From Pseudomonas sp. CCC3.1 (GTDB lineage: Bacteria; Pseudomonadota; Gammaproteobacteria; Pseudomonadales; Pseudomonadaceae), in the NCBI RefSeq assembly GCF_034347405.1, contig NZ_CP133778.1, positions 3,286,001 to 3,350,000 of the forward strand: a stretch of DNA of 64,000 bases, read 5' to 3'. Position 1 is the stretch's first letter, and the number at the start of each line of letters is the position of its first letter. Made by a program: the position numbers and the translations under genes. Of this stretch, positions 50,071-58,517 are shown in pieces. A model generated the notes under the pieces. That model had not been told where the DNA came from, ran no database searches, and saw nothing but the letters and a program-made list of their open reading frames with translations.

Positions 50071-51174
50071 ATGATGATTCGTAGTTTGTCGCTCGCGGTA
50101 CTTGCAGGGCTTGCCCTGCAAGGTTGTATGTTTGCGCCCGGTCAATACCTGGATACCAGTGAAATCGGTAAAGAAGGCTCTCCAGAAAGCAGTCGGGTCG
50201 AGTTGATTCCAATAACCCCCAAGCTGATTGCGCAAAACGCGGCGACACACGTCTCAAGCTCGGTGCCAGCAGAACTGCTGGCATTTAAGCCGGCGGACTA
50301 CAAAATTGGCCCAAACGATGTGTTGTATATCACCGTTTGGGACCATCCAGAACTGACAGCGCCTTCAGGCGCCCAACAACAGATTGATGCCAATGGCCGC
50401 GTCGTGCGGCCAGACGGCAGTATCTATTACCCCTTCATTGGGAAAATCGATGCGGCCGGTAAAAAAGTAGAAGAGTTGCGCGCAGAAATTGCTAAACGCC
50501 TTACACAGTTTGTTGACAGCCCACAGGTGGATCTGAGCGTATTGCGTTTTGCCAGTCAAAAAGCAATTATCTCTGGCGCTGTGAGCAAAGCAGGGCCGGT
50601 GTTTATTACTACATCCCCTCTTAGCGTTACAGAGGCCTTTGGCGCAGCAGGTATTGACCCCGTAAATGCCGACTTGTCAGGAGTTGTATTGACCCGCGAC
50701 GGGCGTGAATATCAATTAGATCTGGACTCGCTCAACAGCAAAGGGTCTGATCTGTACAAGGTTTATTTGAAAGACGGTGACCAGTTGTACCTTCCCTACA
50801 ACGACCGTAAAAAAATCTATGTCTTGGGCGAAGTTGTTGCACCCCAAGCACTCAAGTTCAAAACCAAGAACATGAACCTGGCAGATGTCATCGGTACTGT
50901 TGGCGGGCTCAATCAGACTACTTCCAACGGCAATGCACTGTATGTGATTCGCGGCGCAGAAAATCTGGAAACCCAGCCGGCAAAAGTGTTTCAGCTAGAT
51001 GCTAAATCACCTACCGCCTTTGCTGTGGCTAGCCAATTCGAGCTGAAACCTCAAGATATCGTTTACGTTGGCCCAGCTCAGGTTACGCGCTGGAACCGCT
51101 TGATCAGCCAACTGGTACCATCTGCAAGCATTGTGGGTACGGGAGCTTCGGCTCAGAACAACCTCCGCGATTAA
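50071..51174 (+). CDS. wza: Wza-type outer-membrane polysaccharide export lipoprotein
   Basis: A 367-residue lipoprotein: signal peptide with lipobox LQGC near residue 19 (MMIRSLSLAVLAGLALQGC), the poly-export domain (YKIGPNDVLYITVWDHPELT, residues about 85-180) and two SLBB domains (KAIISGAVSKAGPVFIT, then IYVLGEVVAPQALKFK). A C-terminal amphipathic helix (VTRWNRLISQLVPSASIVGT) would form the outer-membrane pore. It is the exit channel that works with Wzc. I use the ATG at 50071 since the in-frame ATG at 50047 would spoil the signal peptide. Corresponds to gfcE, here placed second in the block rather than last. Confidence 0.93.
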   Translation: MMIRSLSLAVLAGLALQGCMFAPGQYLDTSEIGKEGSPESSRVELIPITPKLIAQNAATHVSSSVPAELLAFKPADYKIGPNDVLYITVWDHPELTAPSGAQQQIDANGRVVRPDGSIYYPFIGKIDAAGKKVEELRAEIAKRLTQFVDSPQVDLSVLRFASQKAIISGAVSKAGPVFITTSPLSVTEAFGAAGIDPVNADLSGVVLTRDGREYQLDLDSLNSKGSDLYKVYLKDGDQLYLPYNDRKKIYVLGEVVAPQALKFKTKNMNLADVIGTVGGLNQTTSNGNALYVIRGAENLETQPAKVFQLDAKSPTAFAVASQFELKPQDIVYVGPAQVTRWNRLISQLVPSASIVGTGASAQNNLRD

Positions 51175-51183
51175 GGTTGAGCC

Positions 51184-51852
51184 GTGTTGAAAACTTTTCG
51201 TAACTGCTCATGCCTATTGGCGTGCCTGCTACTGTGTGGCTGCACGCCATTGACCAAAGCCTCCCTCGACACGTTCAGGTCAACTCTGAGCAGCGCAGAA
51301 CCCCTGCAACTCTCGCAGGCTGACGTCGACGCCGTGCCCTATGCACAAATCAAGGTCACCACCCCTGGCAGTGAGGGGGTTATGGCAAAACTTCGGCAAG
51401 AGGGCGATCTACAATATTGGGTCGCTGCGGGCAAACAGGTGCTCTTGATGCGCAACGGTTTTGCCGTACGCAGCGTAGGTCTTGGCGTGGAAAACGATCT
51501 GGACGGCACCCGCTTCGAAGGCGAGTCCCCGTTCAAACGCGGTCTGCAGCATATAGTCGATGGCGAAACCAGCACGCGCACAATTGATATTTATCAACGT
51601 GAAGGCACCCAATTGGTGGTCAACAGCCGTTTTAGCCGTAAAGGCTTGGAGACAGTGACCATTCTTAATCAGCCTTATGTACTGCAACGCATTGATGAAG
51701 CACTGGATATTCCAGTCTTGGGCTTTAGCGGCACCAATCGGTTCTGGATCCGACCTGACGACGGCCAGATCCTGCAAAGCGAACAATATCTGACACCGGA
51801 GCTCTTTTTGAACATTGTGCACCTGCGCCCTGACTGGGAGAGCGGCCGGTGA
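51184..51852 (+). CDS. gfcB: YjbF-family lipoprotein (GfcB)
   Basis: A 222-residue lipoprotein with lipobox LCGC at about residue 19 and the YjbF/GfcB domain (VPYAQIKVTTPGSEGVMAKL, then LQYWVAAGKQVLLMRNGFAV and GFSGTNRFWIRPDDGQILQS). It starts with GTG at 51184, 9 bp after wza. GfcB is a periplasm-facing lipoprotein needed for group 4 capsule export, of unknown mechanism. The stop overlaps the gfcC GTG (GTGA). Confidence 0.85.
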   Translation: MLKTFRNCSCLLACLLLCGCTPLTKASLDTFRSTLSSAEPLQLSQADVDAVPYAQIKVTTPGSEGVMAKLRQEGDLQYWVAAGKQVLLMRNGFAVRSVGLGVENDLDGTRFEGESPFKRGLQHIVDGETSTRTIDIYQREGTQLVVNSRFSRKGLETVTILNQPYVLQRIDEALDIPVLGFSGTNRFWIRPDDGQILQSEQYLTPELFLNIVHLRPDWESGR

Positions 51853-52631
51853 ACCCTTTAAGAAACTTTACTGCGGGTGTATTTTTGGGCTTATCTGCGA
51901 TCAGCCTAAGCGCACAAAGCCTGGCCGACGTAACCGTCAGCGGCGATGTGCGCAACCCCGAAAGTCTGGCGTTCACCCCGGGTATGCGCCTGTTGGATGC
52001 GGTAACTCAGACCCGCCCAAATCCCGAAAGCTATTGGCTAGCGGCGGCCTGGTTCAATCAGCCCCTGCTAGAACAGCAAACTAGATTGAAAGCAGGCGTA
52101 CTGTTCGACCTACAACTGCTTAAACGCGGGTCGATGCTAAACAATAACGATGCCCTCGCCGATGTGGCCGCACGCCTGTATCAAGACATAAACCGGCTGC
52201 CCGTCACCGGGCGCAAAGTGGCCGTACTTGACCCTGTAGCACTGGAGGTCGGGTTTGCGCACAACTACCTGCTTAGTGATGGCGATCAACTGATTTACCC
52301 TGCTTACACCGATACGATTACCGTCGTTGGTGCGGTGCAGCAACAATGCACGCTGGCCTTACAGGCCAAGCAGGAAGTACGCGACTACCTTGATAGCTGT
52401 CCGCGACTAAACCAAGCCGATACAGACTATCTGTGGCTTATTCGCCCGGACGGTCAATATCAACGCGTCGCCATCGCTGCCTGGAATCGTCAGGACGGCG
52501 TACACGCTGTCGCTGGCAGTACGATTTTGGTACCCGTACGCAATGACAATGCCGATTTACCCACGCCCGATTTGAACGAGCAGTTGGCGCAATTTCTCGC
52601 CACTCAACCGCTGGCTAAGGTGGCCCCTTGA
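51849..52631 (+). CDS. gfcC: GfcC/YjbG-family periplasmic protein
   Basis: A 260-residue protein with a signal peptide (GVFLGLSAISLSAQSLADVT, cleavage near residue 25) and the capsule-biosynthesis GfcC fold. An SLBB-like beginning (VTVSGDVRNPESLAFTPGMR) and a second ubiquitin-like part (DQLIYPAYTDTITVVGAVQQ) are readable. GfcC resembles Wza domains but has no membrane anchor; it may interact with the export channel. The GTG start overlaps gfcB; the stop overlaps the TTG of gfcD. Confidence 0.85.
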   Translation: MNPLRNFTAGVFLGLSAISLSAQSLADVTVSGDVRNPESLAFTPGMRLLDAVTQTRPNPESYWLAAAWFNQPLLEQQTRLKAGVLFDLQLLKRGSMLNNNDALADVAARLYQDINRLPVTGRKVAVLDPVALEVGFAHNYLLSDGDQLIYPAYTDTITVVGAVQQQCTLALQAKQEVRDYLDSCPRLNQADTDYLWLIRPDGQYQRVAIAAWNRQDGVHAVAGSTILVPVRNDNADLPTPDLNEQLAQFLATQPLAKVAP

Positions 52632-54709
52632 AATTACGTTTTATTGTTGTCGCCTTATTGCCGTACAGCGCTGCCCATGCCGAGCCGCGCTATACCCAAA
52701 ATGATTTCGGCGGTGTGGGCCTGCTACAAACCCCTACTGCGCGCATGGCACCTGCTGGCGAACTGAGCCTGAACGCTAACCGCACCGACCCCAACACTCG
52801 TTACAGCCTTTCGTTACAACCTCTGGATTGGCTTGAAGGAACATTTCGCTATACCTCCGTGACTAACCGTCGCTATGGGCCAGAAGCGTTGAGCGGCAGC
52901 CAGAGCAACAAGGATAAGGCCGTAGATGTTAAAGCCCGTCTCTGGCAAGAAAGCCATTGGTTACCTGAACTAGCGGTCGGCTTTCGAGATGTTGGTGGTA
53001 CTGGTTTGTTCTCTAGCGAGTATTTCGTAGCAAACAAACGCTATAAGAACTTGGACTTCAGCTTGGGAATTGCCTGGGGCTATTTAGGCAACCGCGGGGA
53101 TTTTAAAAACCCACTGAGCTATATCGGTGACAGTTATAACGATCGACGCAGCAACAACTCTGCAGGCGATGTTAACACTGACATGTACTTTAAAGGCCCC
53201 CCTTCATTATTTGGTGGCGTTTCTTATCAAACACCCTGGGAACCCTTGAGTCTAAAAATTGAACTTGAAGGCAACGACTACAAGCATGAGCCTCAAGACA
53301 ACAATCAGGTCCAGGACTCCCCGATCAACATTGGCGCAGTCTATAAACTGAATAACTCAGTTGATTTGAGCGTCGGATGGGAGCGCGGCAATACCGCACT
53401 CTTCGGCATAACGCTGCATACCAATTTTGTCAGTCGCAAGGCTCCGGTCAAAACCTACGATCCACCTGCTGAACCACTGCCCGCCAAAGCTCCGACCACG
53501 CCACTGAATCAAGTCGACTGGGCCTCGGTCTCAAAAAAACTTGAAAGCAACGCTGGCTACAAAGTAGAACGTATTGCACAGCGAGACGATGAGCTGATGG
53601 TCTATGGCGAACAGACCAAATATTTCTACGAAGCCAAAGGCGCAGGCCGAGCAAGTCGAATTCTGGACAATACCGCATCTGATGACATCCAGTGGTTCAC
53701 CTTGGTCAATAAGCGGTATGACATGCCCGTCGCAGAAATCAGCGTACCTCGTGCAACGTTCCGCGACGTGGTAAACAATGACCAGGACTTGGTCGACCTG
53801 CACCGCACAACCGAAATTAACCGGGCGGTGCCGCACGTTGAGACGACCCTGTATCAGACACAACCAAAACCTTTTACCTATGGCTTTGGTCTTGGTTACC
53901 AGCAAAACATTGGTGGCCCCGACGGCTTCCTGCTCTACCAAATAACTAGCTATGCAGAAGGTCAATATCGATTTACCTCTAACACATGGGCAAGCGGCGG
54001 CGTCAGTTTAAATCTGCTTAATAACTACGATAAATTCAAATACGACGCACCTAGCGGCCTGCCAAGGGTACGTACCGATTTACGTAAATATGCCACGACC
54101 TCTGATGTCACCATGCCAGCTATGCAGTTGAACCATGCCGAACAACTTGATCAAGACGTATATGGGATGGTCTACGGTGGCTATCTGGAGCCGATGTACG
54201 CAGGCGTGGGCGGAGAAATTCTCTACCGCCCCATGGGCGAGCGCTGGGCAATTGGGGCCGACTTGAACTATGTTCGCCAACGCGATTTTGACCAGGGTTT
54301 TGGTCTTCGCGACTACAGAACTGTGACCGGTAACATTACCACCTACACAAAGCTGCCATTTGACTTAGATGGCGCAGTGAGCATTGGCCGTTATTTGGCC
54401 CGAGACTGGGGTGCCACCATCGATATATCCCGCGAGTTTACCAATGGTGTGAAATTTGGTGGCTGGGTTACCCGCACTACTGCCTCAGCAGAAGAGTTCG
54501 GCGAAGGCAGTTTTGATAAGGGTATTTATATATCAATCCCATTTGACGAAATGATGAGCGTATCGACAAGAGGGCGGGCCAACATTGTGTGGGCACCTCT
54601 GACCCGTGACGGCGGCGCACGCCTTAATCGCCAGTACTCGCTACACGCTATGACGGACGGCCGTAATAAAGATGCGTTCTATGAGAACTTCGAAAAAATA
54701 ACGGAATAA
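52628..54709 (+). CDS. gfcD: YjbH/GfcD-family outer-membrane beta-barrel protein
   Basis: A 693-residue protein starting at TTG 52628 inside the gfcC stop. A signal peptide (KLRFIVVALLPYSAAHAEPR) is followed by the YjbH family N-terminus (YTQNDFGGVGLLQTPTARMA) and many amphipathic beta strands ending in aromatic residues, for example YSLSLQPLDWLEGTFRYTSV. GfcD/YjbH is predicted to form outer-membrane barrels and is required in group 4 capsule-type systems. Full length for the family. Last gene of the gfc block; a 502-bp gap follows. Confidence 0.88.
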   Translation: MKLRFIVVALLPYSAAHAEPRYTQNDFGGVGLLQTPTARMAPAGELSLNANRTDPNTRYSLSLQPLDWLEGTFRYTSVTNRRYGPEALSGSQSNKDKAVDVKARLWQESHWLPELAVGFRDVGGTGLFSSEYFVANKRYKNLDFSLGIAWGYLGNRGDFKNPLSYIGDSYNDRRSNNSAGDVNTDMYFKGPPSLFGGVSYQTPWEPLSLKIELEGNDYKHEPQDNNQVQDSPINIGAVYKLNNSVDLSVGWERGNTALFGITLHTNFVSRKAPVKTYDPPAEPLPAKAPTTPLNQVDWASVSKKLESNAGYKVERIAQRDDELMVYGEQTKYFYEAKGAGRASRILDNTASDDIQWFTLVNKRYDMPVAEISVPRATFRDVVNNDQDLVDLHRTTEINRAVPHVETTLYQTQPKPFTYGFGLGYQQNIGGPDGFLLYQITSYAEGQYRFTSNTWASGGVSLNLLNNYDKFKYDAPSGLPRVRTDLRKYATTSDVTMPAMQLNHAEQLDQDVYGMVYGGYLEPMYAGVGGEILYRPMGERWAIGADLNYVRQRDFDQGFGLRDYRTVTGNITTYTKLPFDLDGAVSIGRYLARDWGATIDISREFTNGVKFGGWVTRTTASAEEFGEGSFDKGIYISIPFDEMMSVSTRGRANIVWAPLTRDGGARLNRQYSLHAMTDGRNKDAFYENFEKITE

Positions 54710-55211
54710 GCTTTATGTCACAGCGCTTAATGCAGACGACCTCTACGTTTCGCGCTACCTTTAACAACTGTGTTCACGCAAGAAGATAAGGCCCACCGCC
54801 TTGATGGGTTTTCTTGATTTGTTTCTCACAGTAGTCGCCTAGCCTTCCAGCATATTAGCTACGCTGGATTGCGCTAGGAAGCGGAAAGGCTGGGTGATGA
54901 TTGAATATGCAAAAAACTGTTCCCTATAGGTAGCACCTCATCGTACGATTCACCAGCCAACACTTTTTAGCGCAGCGACTGGCTTATTGTTTGCAAGATA
55001 CCGAACCTTCTTCGCACATGCATACACACGCTGCCTTTGCTGGAACCCAATGTCGCATTGCCTTTCAATCAGGCGTTTTTAGCATTTGTGCATGTGCACA
55101 AGACAACGGATCAAGCAATTTCGTATAGACCAACAGTGTTATAAAATGTCAATCTCAACGAAGAGGGGTATGGCAAAATCAAGCCGCCTCTAGGTATTTA
55201 GGTTAAGTGAT
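54710..55211. other. 502-bp gap between gfcD and the first winged-helix regulator
   Basis: No gene is seen. A weak terminator-like hairpin AAGGC-CCACC-GCCTT at 54788-54802 is followed by GATGGGTTTTCTTG. A set of inverted repeats at 54838-54891 (CCTAGC/GCTAGG, CCAGC/GCTGG, AGCCTTCC/GGAAAGGCT) can pair in alternative ways. Then come GCATGTGCACAAGA (55090-55103) and the locus motif at 55137. Confidence 0.6.
55137..55151 (+). promoter_or_regulatory. locus motif upstream of the first winged-helix regulator
   Basis: TGTTATAAAATGTCA, 60 bp before the regulator's ATG. If that regulator binds this motif, the position would give autoregulation. Confidence 0.5.
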
Positions 55212-55916
55212 ATGCTTTTTGCAGGGTGTAAGACCGACGTAAGCAACGCTTCGGTGTTCTGTTTTGTACAAACTAAAGCGCTGATTAACGACATTAAGCA
55301 ACTGACCACTTCAGAGGCGCAGTACTTTGACATCTCTGATTATGTGAACAGTCAATGCCGTGACTATAGTCGGGCCAAGGCCTTCTTTATTGAAGTTCAC
55401 ACACCGGAAAGTGTTAATGACACTCTCGAGCTCATTAAGATAGTTCGCCAGAGGAATCAAGTCGCGTGCATATTTATTCTAGTGACACATACCAAATCCT
55501 TCTCCAGCATTAGCTGCTATCTTGCTGGAGCAGATCACTGTCTTAAATTACCAGTCGACCCACAGGAAAAACTGGATTTATTAACGCACACACTGCAAGA
55601 CTCTCACTGGAAAACAACAGCCCAGCTGCACTTGGATCGAACACGACTAATGCTGTATAACAGCAACAGTAAACTTGAAATTTCGTACACCGAAATGACT
55701 ATTATCGATGCATTGATACAAGCACCTGAGCATGTCATGAGCCAAGACAGCATTGCCAAGACTCTTGACCCAAACATTATTTTCTATGACCCTAGGGCGC
55801 TAGAAAAAACAATTAGTCGCTTAAGAACCAAAATTAAAAAAACCTATAATCTAGAACTTATTCTGAGTGTTCGTGCTTATGGCTATCGTCTGCGCCGAGG
55901 AACAGTCTCAGGGTAA
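55212..55916 (+). CDS. OmpR-like regulator with degenerate receiver
   Basis: A 234-residue protein with receiver fold at about 15-130 and an OmpR/PhoB winged helix at about 140-228 (SYTEMTIIDALIQAPEHVMS, then KTISRLRTKIKKTYNLELIL and VRAYGYRLRR). The receiver lacks the acidic pair after strand 1 (VFCFVQTKAL), and its phospho-acceptor position reads Glu in AFFIEVHTP; the switch Thr and the Lys (CLKLPVD) survive. Such a receiver is unlikely to be phosphorylated and may be locked on or respond to a partner. No kinase gene is adjacent. It lies between the export genes and wcaJ, so it is a candidate regulator of the locus. Confidence 0.8.
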   Translation: MLFAGCKTDVSNASVFCFVQTKALINDIKQLTTSEAQYFDISDYVNSQCRDYSRAKAFFIEVHTPESVNDTLELIKIVRQRNQVACIFILVTHTKSFSSISCYLAGADHCLKLPVDPQEKLDLLTHTLQDSHWKTTAQLHLDRTRLMLYNSNSKLEISYTEMTIIDALIQAPEHVMSQDSIAKTLDPNIIFYDPRALEKTISRLRTKIKKTYNLELILSVRAYGYRLRRGTVSG

Positions 55917-56008
55917 TCCTAGCGTTATTCGCGCGGGCTAGCCGACTTACCTGCGCCCCTGCGTCGAGTGGGTTTTTCGCTCAAACCAACCCATGGAGGA
56001 GTTGAAGC

Positions 56009-56662
56009 ATGAAGTTCACTTCCAAGGCTTTTAAGCATGTTATCGACTCTTTATTAACGCAAAACAAAGGTTTCTCGAATCTTACAAGTGCCCTGCCCAA
56101 TACGGACCAACCTGTATTCAAAATTGATGAGCCGTTGCTTATGCCCCACCCCACCTGGTCTTTGGACAACACTACGTTTTATGGTCTCACCCCGAAGATA
56201 ATAGATGCAGGAGAACTTCACTCCTTAATGGAATTGAAAATAGCGCCCTTACCAGAAAACAATGCTAACCCCGTAAACCCGATTACCTCTCCAACCCTAG
56301 ACAGAGTGCTGAGTTCCTACGTGCCAACCTCTACGCCCCCATTCTCTGTCTACTCGCCTGCACAACCGCAGACCTGGTTTTTCAGCTTCGCCACGCGAGA
56401 ACTGTGCAATGCCACGACCTGCATCAAGCTTACCGCCATTGAATCGCTGCTCATCAAGACACTCACGCTGAGCACAGAGCGTATTTGCGCTAAACAAGCA
56501 TTGATTTTGGGCATTGATAAGGACCCACAATCTTATAGCGGTCTTGAAATGTGCCTGAGCCGACTACAGAGCAAGTTTAGAGCCGCCTACAATGAGCGCC
56601 TATTTCGCTCGGTGCGCAACCGCGGTTATTGCTTGGTGCAAGATATCAAAATCATTCACTGA
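56009..56662 (+). CDS. winged-helix regulator without receiver
   Basis: A 217-residue protein. Only the C-terminal 95 residues are recognisable: a winged helix with IKLTAIESLLIKTLTLSTER, then LEMCLSRLQSKFRAAYNERL and the wing SVRNRGYCLVQD. The N-terminal 120 residues are Pro/Asn/Thr-rich and match no domain I know; there is no receiver or membrane span. GGAGG lies 9 bases before the ATG. The DNA-binding part is related to that of the previous gene, 92 bp upstream, and both lie in front of wcaJ. Probably a second regulator of the locus; whether it pairs with the first is unknown. Confidence 0.7.
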   Translation: MKFTSKAFKHVIDSLLTQNKGFSNLTSALPNTDQPVFKIDEPLLMPHPTWSLDNTTFYGLTPKIIDAGELHSLMELKIAPLPENNANPVNPITSPTLDRVLSSYVPTSTPPFSVYSPAQPQTWFFSFATRELCNATTCIKLTAIESLLIKTLTLSTERICAKQALILGIDKDPQSYSGLEMCLSRLQSKFRAAYNERLFRSVRNRGYCLVQDIKIIH

Positions 56663-56755
56663 GCCCGACTAAAACATAAGCATGAACAACCCATGGCTTT
56701 TTAAGGACGCCTGCTTGCAACAGTCATGCCTATAGCATTTTGCACAAGTGCGCAC

Positions 56756-56770
56756 TGTTATAAAAAGTCG
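56756..56770 (+). promoter_or_regulatory. locus motif upstream of wcaJ
   Basis: TGTTATAAAAAGTCG, differing from the consensus only in the last base, about 150 bp before wcaJ. TGCACAAG (56741-56748) lies 8 bp before it. Confidence 0.45.
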
Positions 56771-56921
56771 AACCCTTAAACCTAATAAGCCTTATTATCA
56801 AAAATCATTCAGTATCAATAGCGTCACCGCTGTGCGCACCACACACAAGAAGTGCGCTGAGATTATCCATATTCCAACAGCCGCTTCCAAATAGTCAGGC
56901 ATTTTCTACAAGGCTGATACC

Positions 56922-58310
56922 TTGATACATACACGCATAGATCGAAAATCCGTCGCCAGAGGACTCACATTTTGGGGACAGTGGTTCATTTCTATGAGCC
57001 TAATCATATCAACATTGCTGGTACTGGCTTACAGCAAATTTGGAAGCATAGATTTCCACTATCGAATTGCTGTTATTTTGACATTACTTATCTCAGTACC
57101 CGCATACTCAGCAACTAATGCTTATTACAAAAGGCATTCTTACCTAACGGGCGTGCTTCGCCTGTTTCTTGGCTGGACCTTCACACTCACCTGCTTAAGC
57201 ACCATCGCGTTTGTCACTAAATCCAGTGAACTATTTTCACGCGAAGTTATCATTACTTGGGCATTGCTGGGTTACGCCATTCAAATACCGCCTTACTTAT
57301 TGCTGCACTTTCTGTCACGTCATTATCACGAGCGTAATAGCCATCACTACAACAGCCTAATTATTGGCTCTGACGGGGTGGCACTAAAACTGGCTGACAG
57401 CTTTATTCAGCAAAATCAGTTCCCGCTAGTTGGCGTTGTTAGCGCATCGCCGTTTGAAGACGGAAAAAACTCCCCTTTGATCGTCGGCGAATTGACACAA
57501 CTGCGCACACTGATTACTGAGCACAATATACGTCGACTCTACATCGCCTTATCTCTGCAAGACGCTCAACGCATAGAAGCGTTATATATTGATTTGCTCG
57601 ACTTGAATGTCGACGTAGTCTGGATCCCCAACTTGGACAGCATGCTCCTGCTTAATCACTCCGTGAGTGAAGTGGGCGGGCGTCCGGCTATTCATTTGAA
57701 TGAAAGCCCACTGACCAGCCACCCAACGGCTGCTCTGAGCAAAGCATTAATGGAGCGATCACTGTCTCTTGCGGCCATTATTTGCTTGAGTCCAATCCTG
57801 ATCTCTGTCGCCCTGGCCGTTAAGTTATCATCACCAGGACCGATACTTTTCAGGCAGCAACGTCATGGCTGGAACGGAAAAGTGATACAAGTCTTAAAGT
57901 TTCGCTCGATGAAAGTGCATGACGATAAAGATGTGCAACAGGCAAGCCGAAATGACTCACGCGTTACCGCGGTTGGGCGCTTTATCCGACGTACCTCACT
58001 CGACGAATTGCCACAACTTTTCAACGTACTGCATGGTGATATGGCCTTGGTAGGGCCACGACCGCATGCGGTTGCGCACAATGATTACTACACAGGTAAA
58101 ATTCATGCCTATATGGCCCGCCATCGTATCAAGCCTGGTATCACAGGATTGGCGCAAATCAGCGGTTGCCGCGGAGAGACTGACACCATTGAAAAAATGC
58201 AAAAACGGGTAGAAATAGATCTGGACTACATCAATAATTGGTCTTTGTGGCTCGATATTAAAATCATCATCAAAACGCCATTTACGCTGATTTCTAAAGA
58301 CATTTACTGA
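56922..58310 (+). CDS. wcaJ: undecaprenyl-phosphate glucose phosphotransferase (WcaJ-like)
   Basis: A 462-residue initiating enzyme of the PHPT family. Four membrane spans lie in residues 15-130 and a further hydrophobic segment near 285. The cytoplasmic catalytic domain has FRQQRHGWNGKVIQVLKFRS near 310, RRTSLDELPQLFNVLHGDMA near 350 and LVGPRPHAV, with the catalytic Asp-Glu in SLDELPQ. It transfers Glc-1-P (or Gal-1-P) to undecaprenyl phosphate to begin each repeat unit. I use TTG 56922, with AAGG 8 bases upstream; the next Met is inside the first span. It is transcribed apart from the other synthesis genes. Confidence 0.9.
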   Translation: MIHTRIDRKSVARGLTFWGQWFISMSLIISTLLVLAYSKFGSIDFHYRIAVILTLLISVPAYSATNAYYKRHSYLTGVLRLFLGWTFTLTCLSTIAFVTKSSELFSREVIITWALLGYAIQIPPYLLLHFLSRHYHERNSHHYNSLIIGSDGVALKLADSFIQQNQFPLVGVVSASPFEDGKNSPLIVGELTQLRTLITEHNIRRLYIALSLQDAQRIEALYIDLLDLNVDVVWIPNLDSMLLLNHSVSEVGGRPAIHLNESPLTSHPTAALSKALMERSLSLAAIICLSPILISVALAVKLSSPGPILFRQQRHGWNGKVIQVLKFRSMKVHDDKDVQQASRNDSRVTAVGRFIRRTSLDELPQLFNVLHGDMALVGPRPHAVAHNDYYTGKIHAYMARHRIKPGITGLAQISGCRGETDTIEKMQKRVEIDLDYINNWSLWLDIKIIIKTPFTLISKDIY

Positions 58311-58366
58311 TCGATTCGATGCGACGAGCATTGTGCGCAACTTAAAACCCAACCACTTCATTATTC

Positions 58367-58395
58367 AACCAAGCCTTAGCCCCCTAAGGCTTGGT
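58367..58395 (+). terminator. stem-loop after wcaJ
   Basis: AACCAAGCCTTAG-CCCC-CTAAGGCTTGGT, a 12-bp stem 57 bp after the wcaJ stop. No T run follows, so it may be a factor-assisted terminator or RNA-stabilising structure. Confidence 0.45.
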
Positions 58396-58517
58396 ATGCA
58401 TTAACCTACAAATATTTCACTCAAAAAAACCCCGAAAAGTCCAAAATACCGAATCTAAATATAAAATACTCAACCTACTCGGGTATTACCCTCTCAATTT
58501 AATGGTGTTATTAGGGC

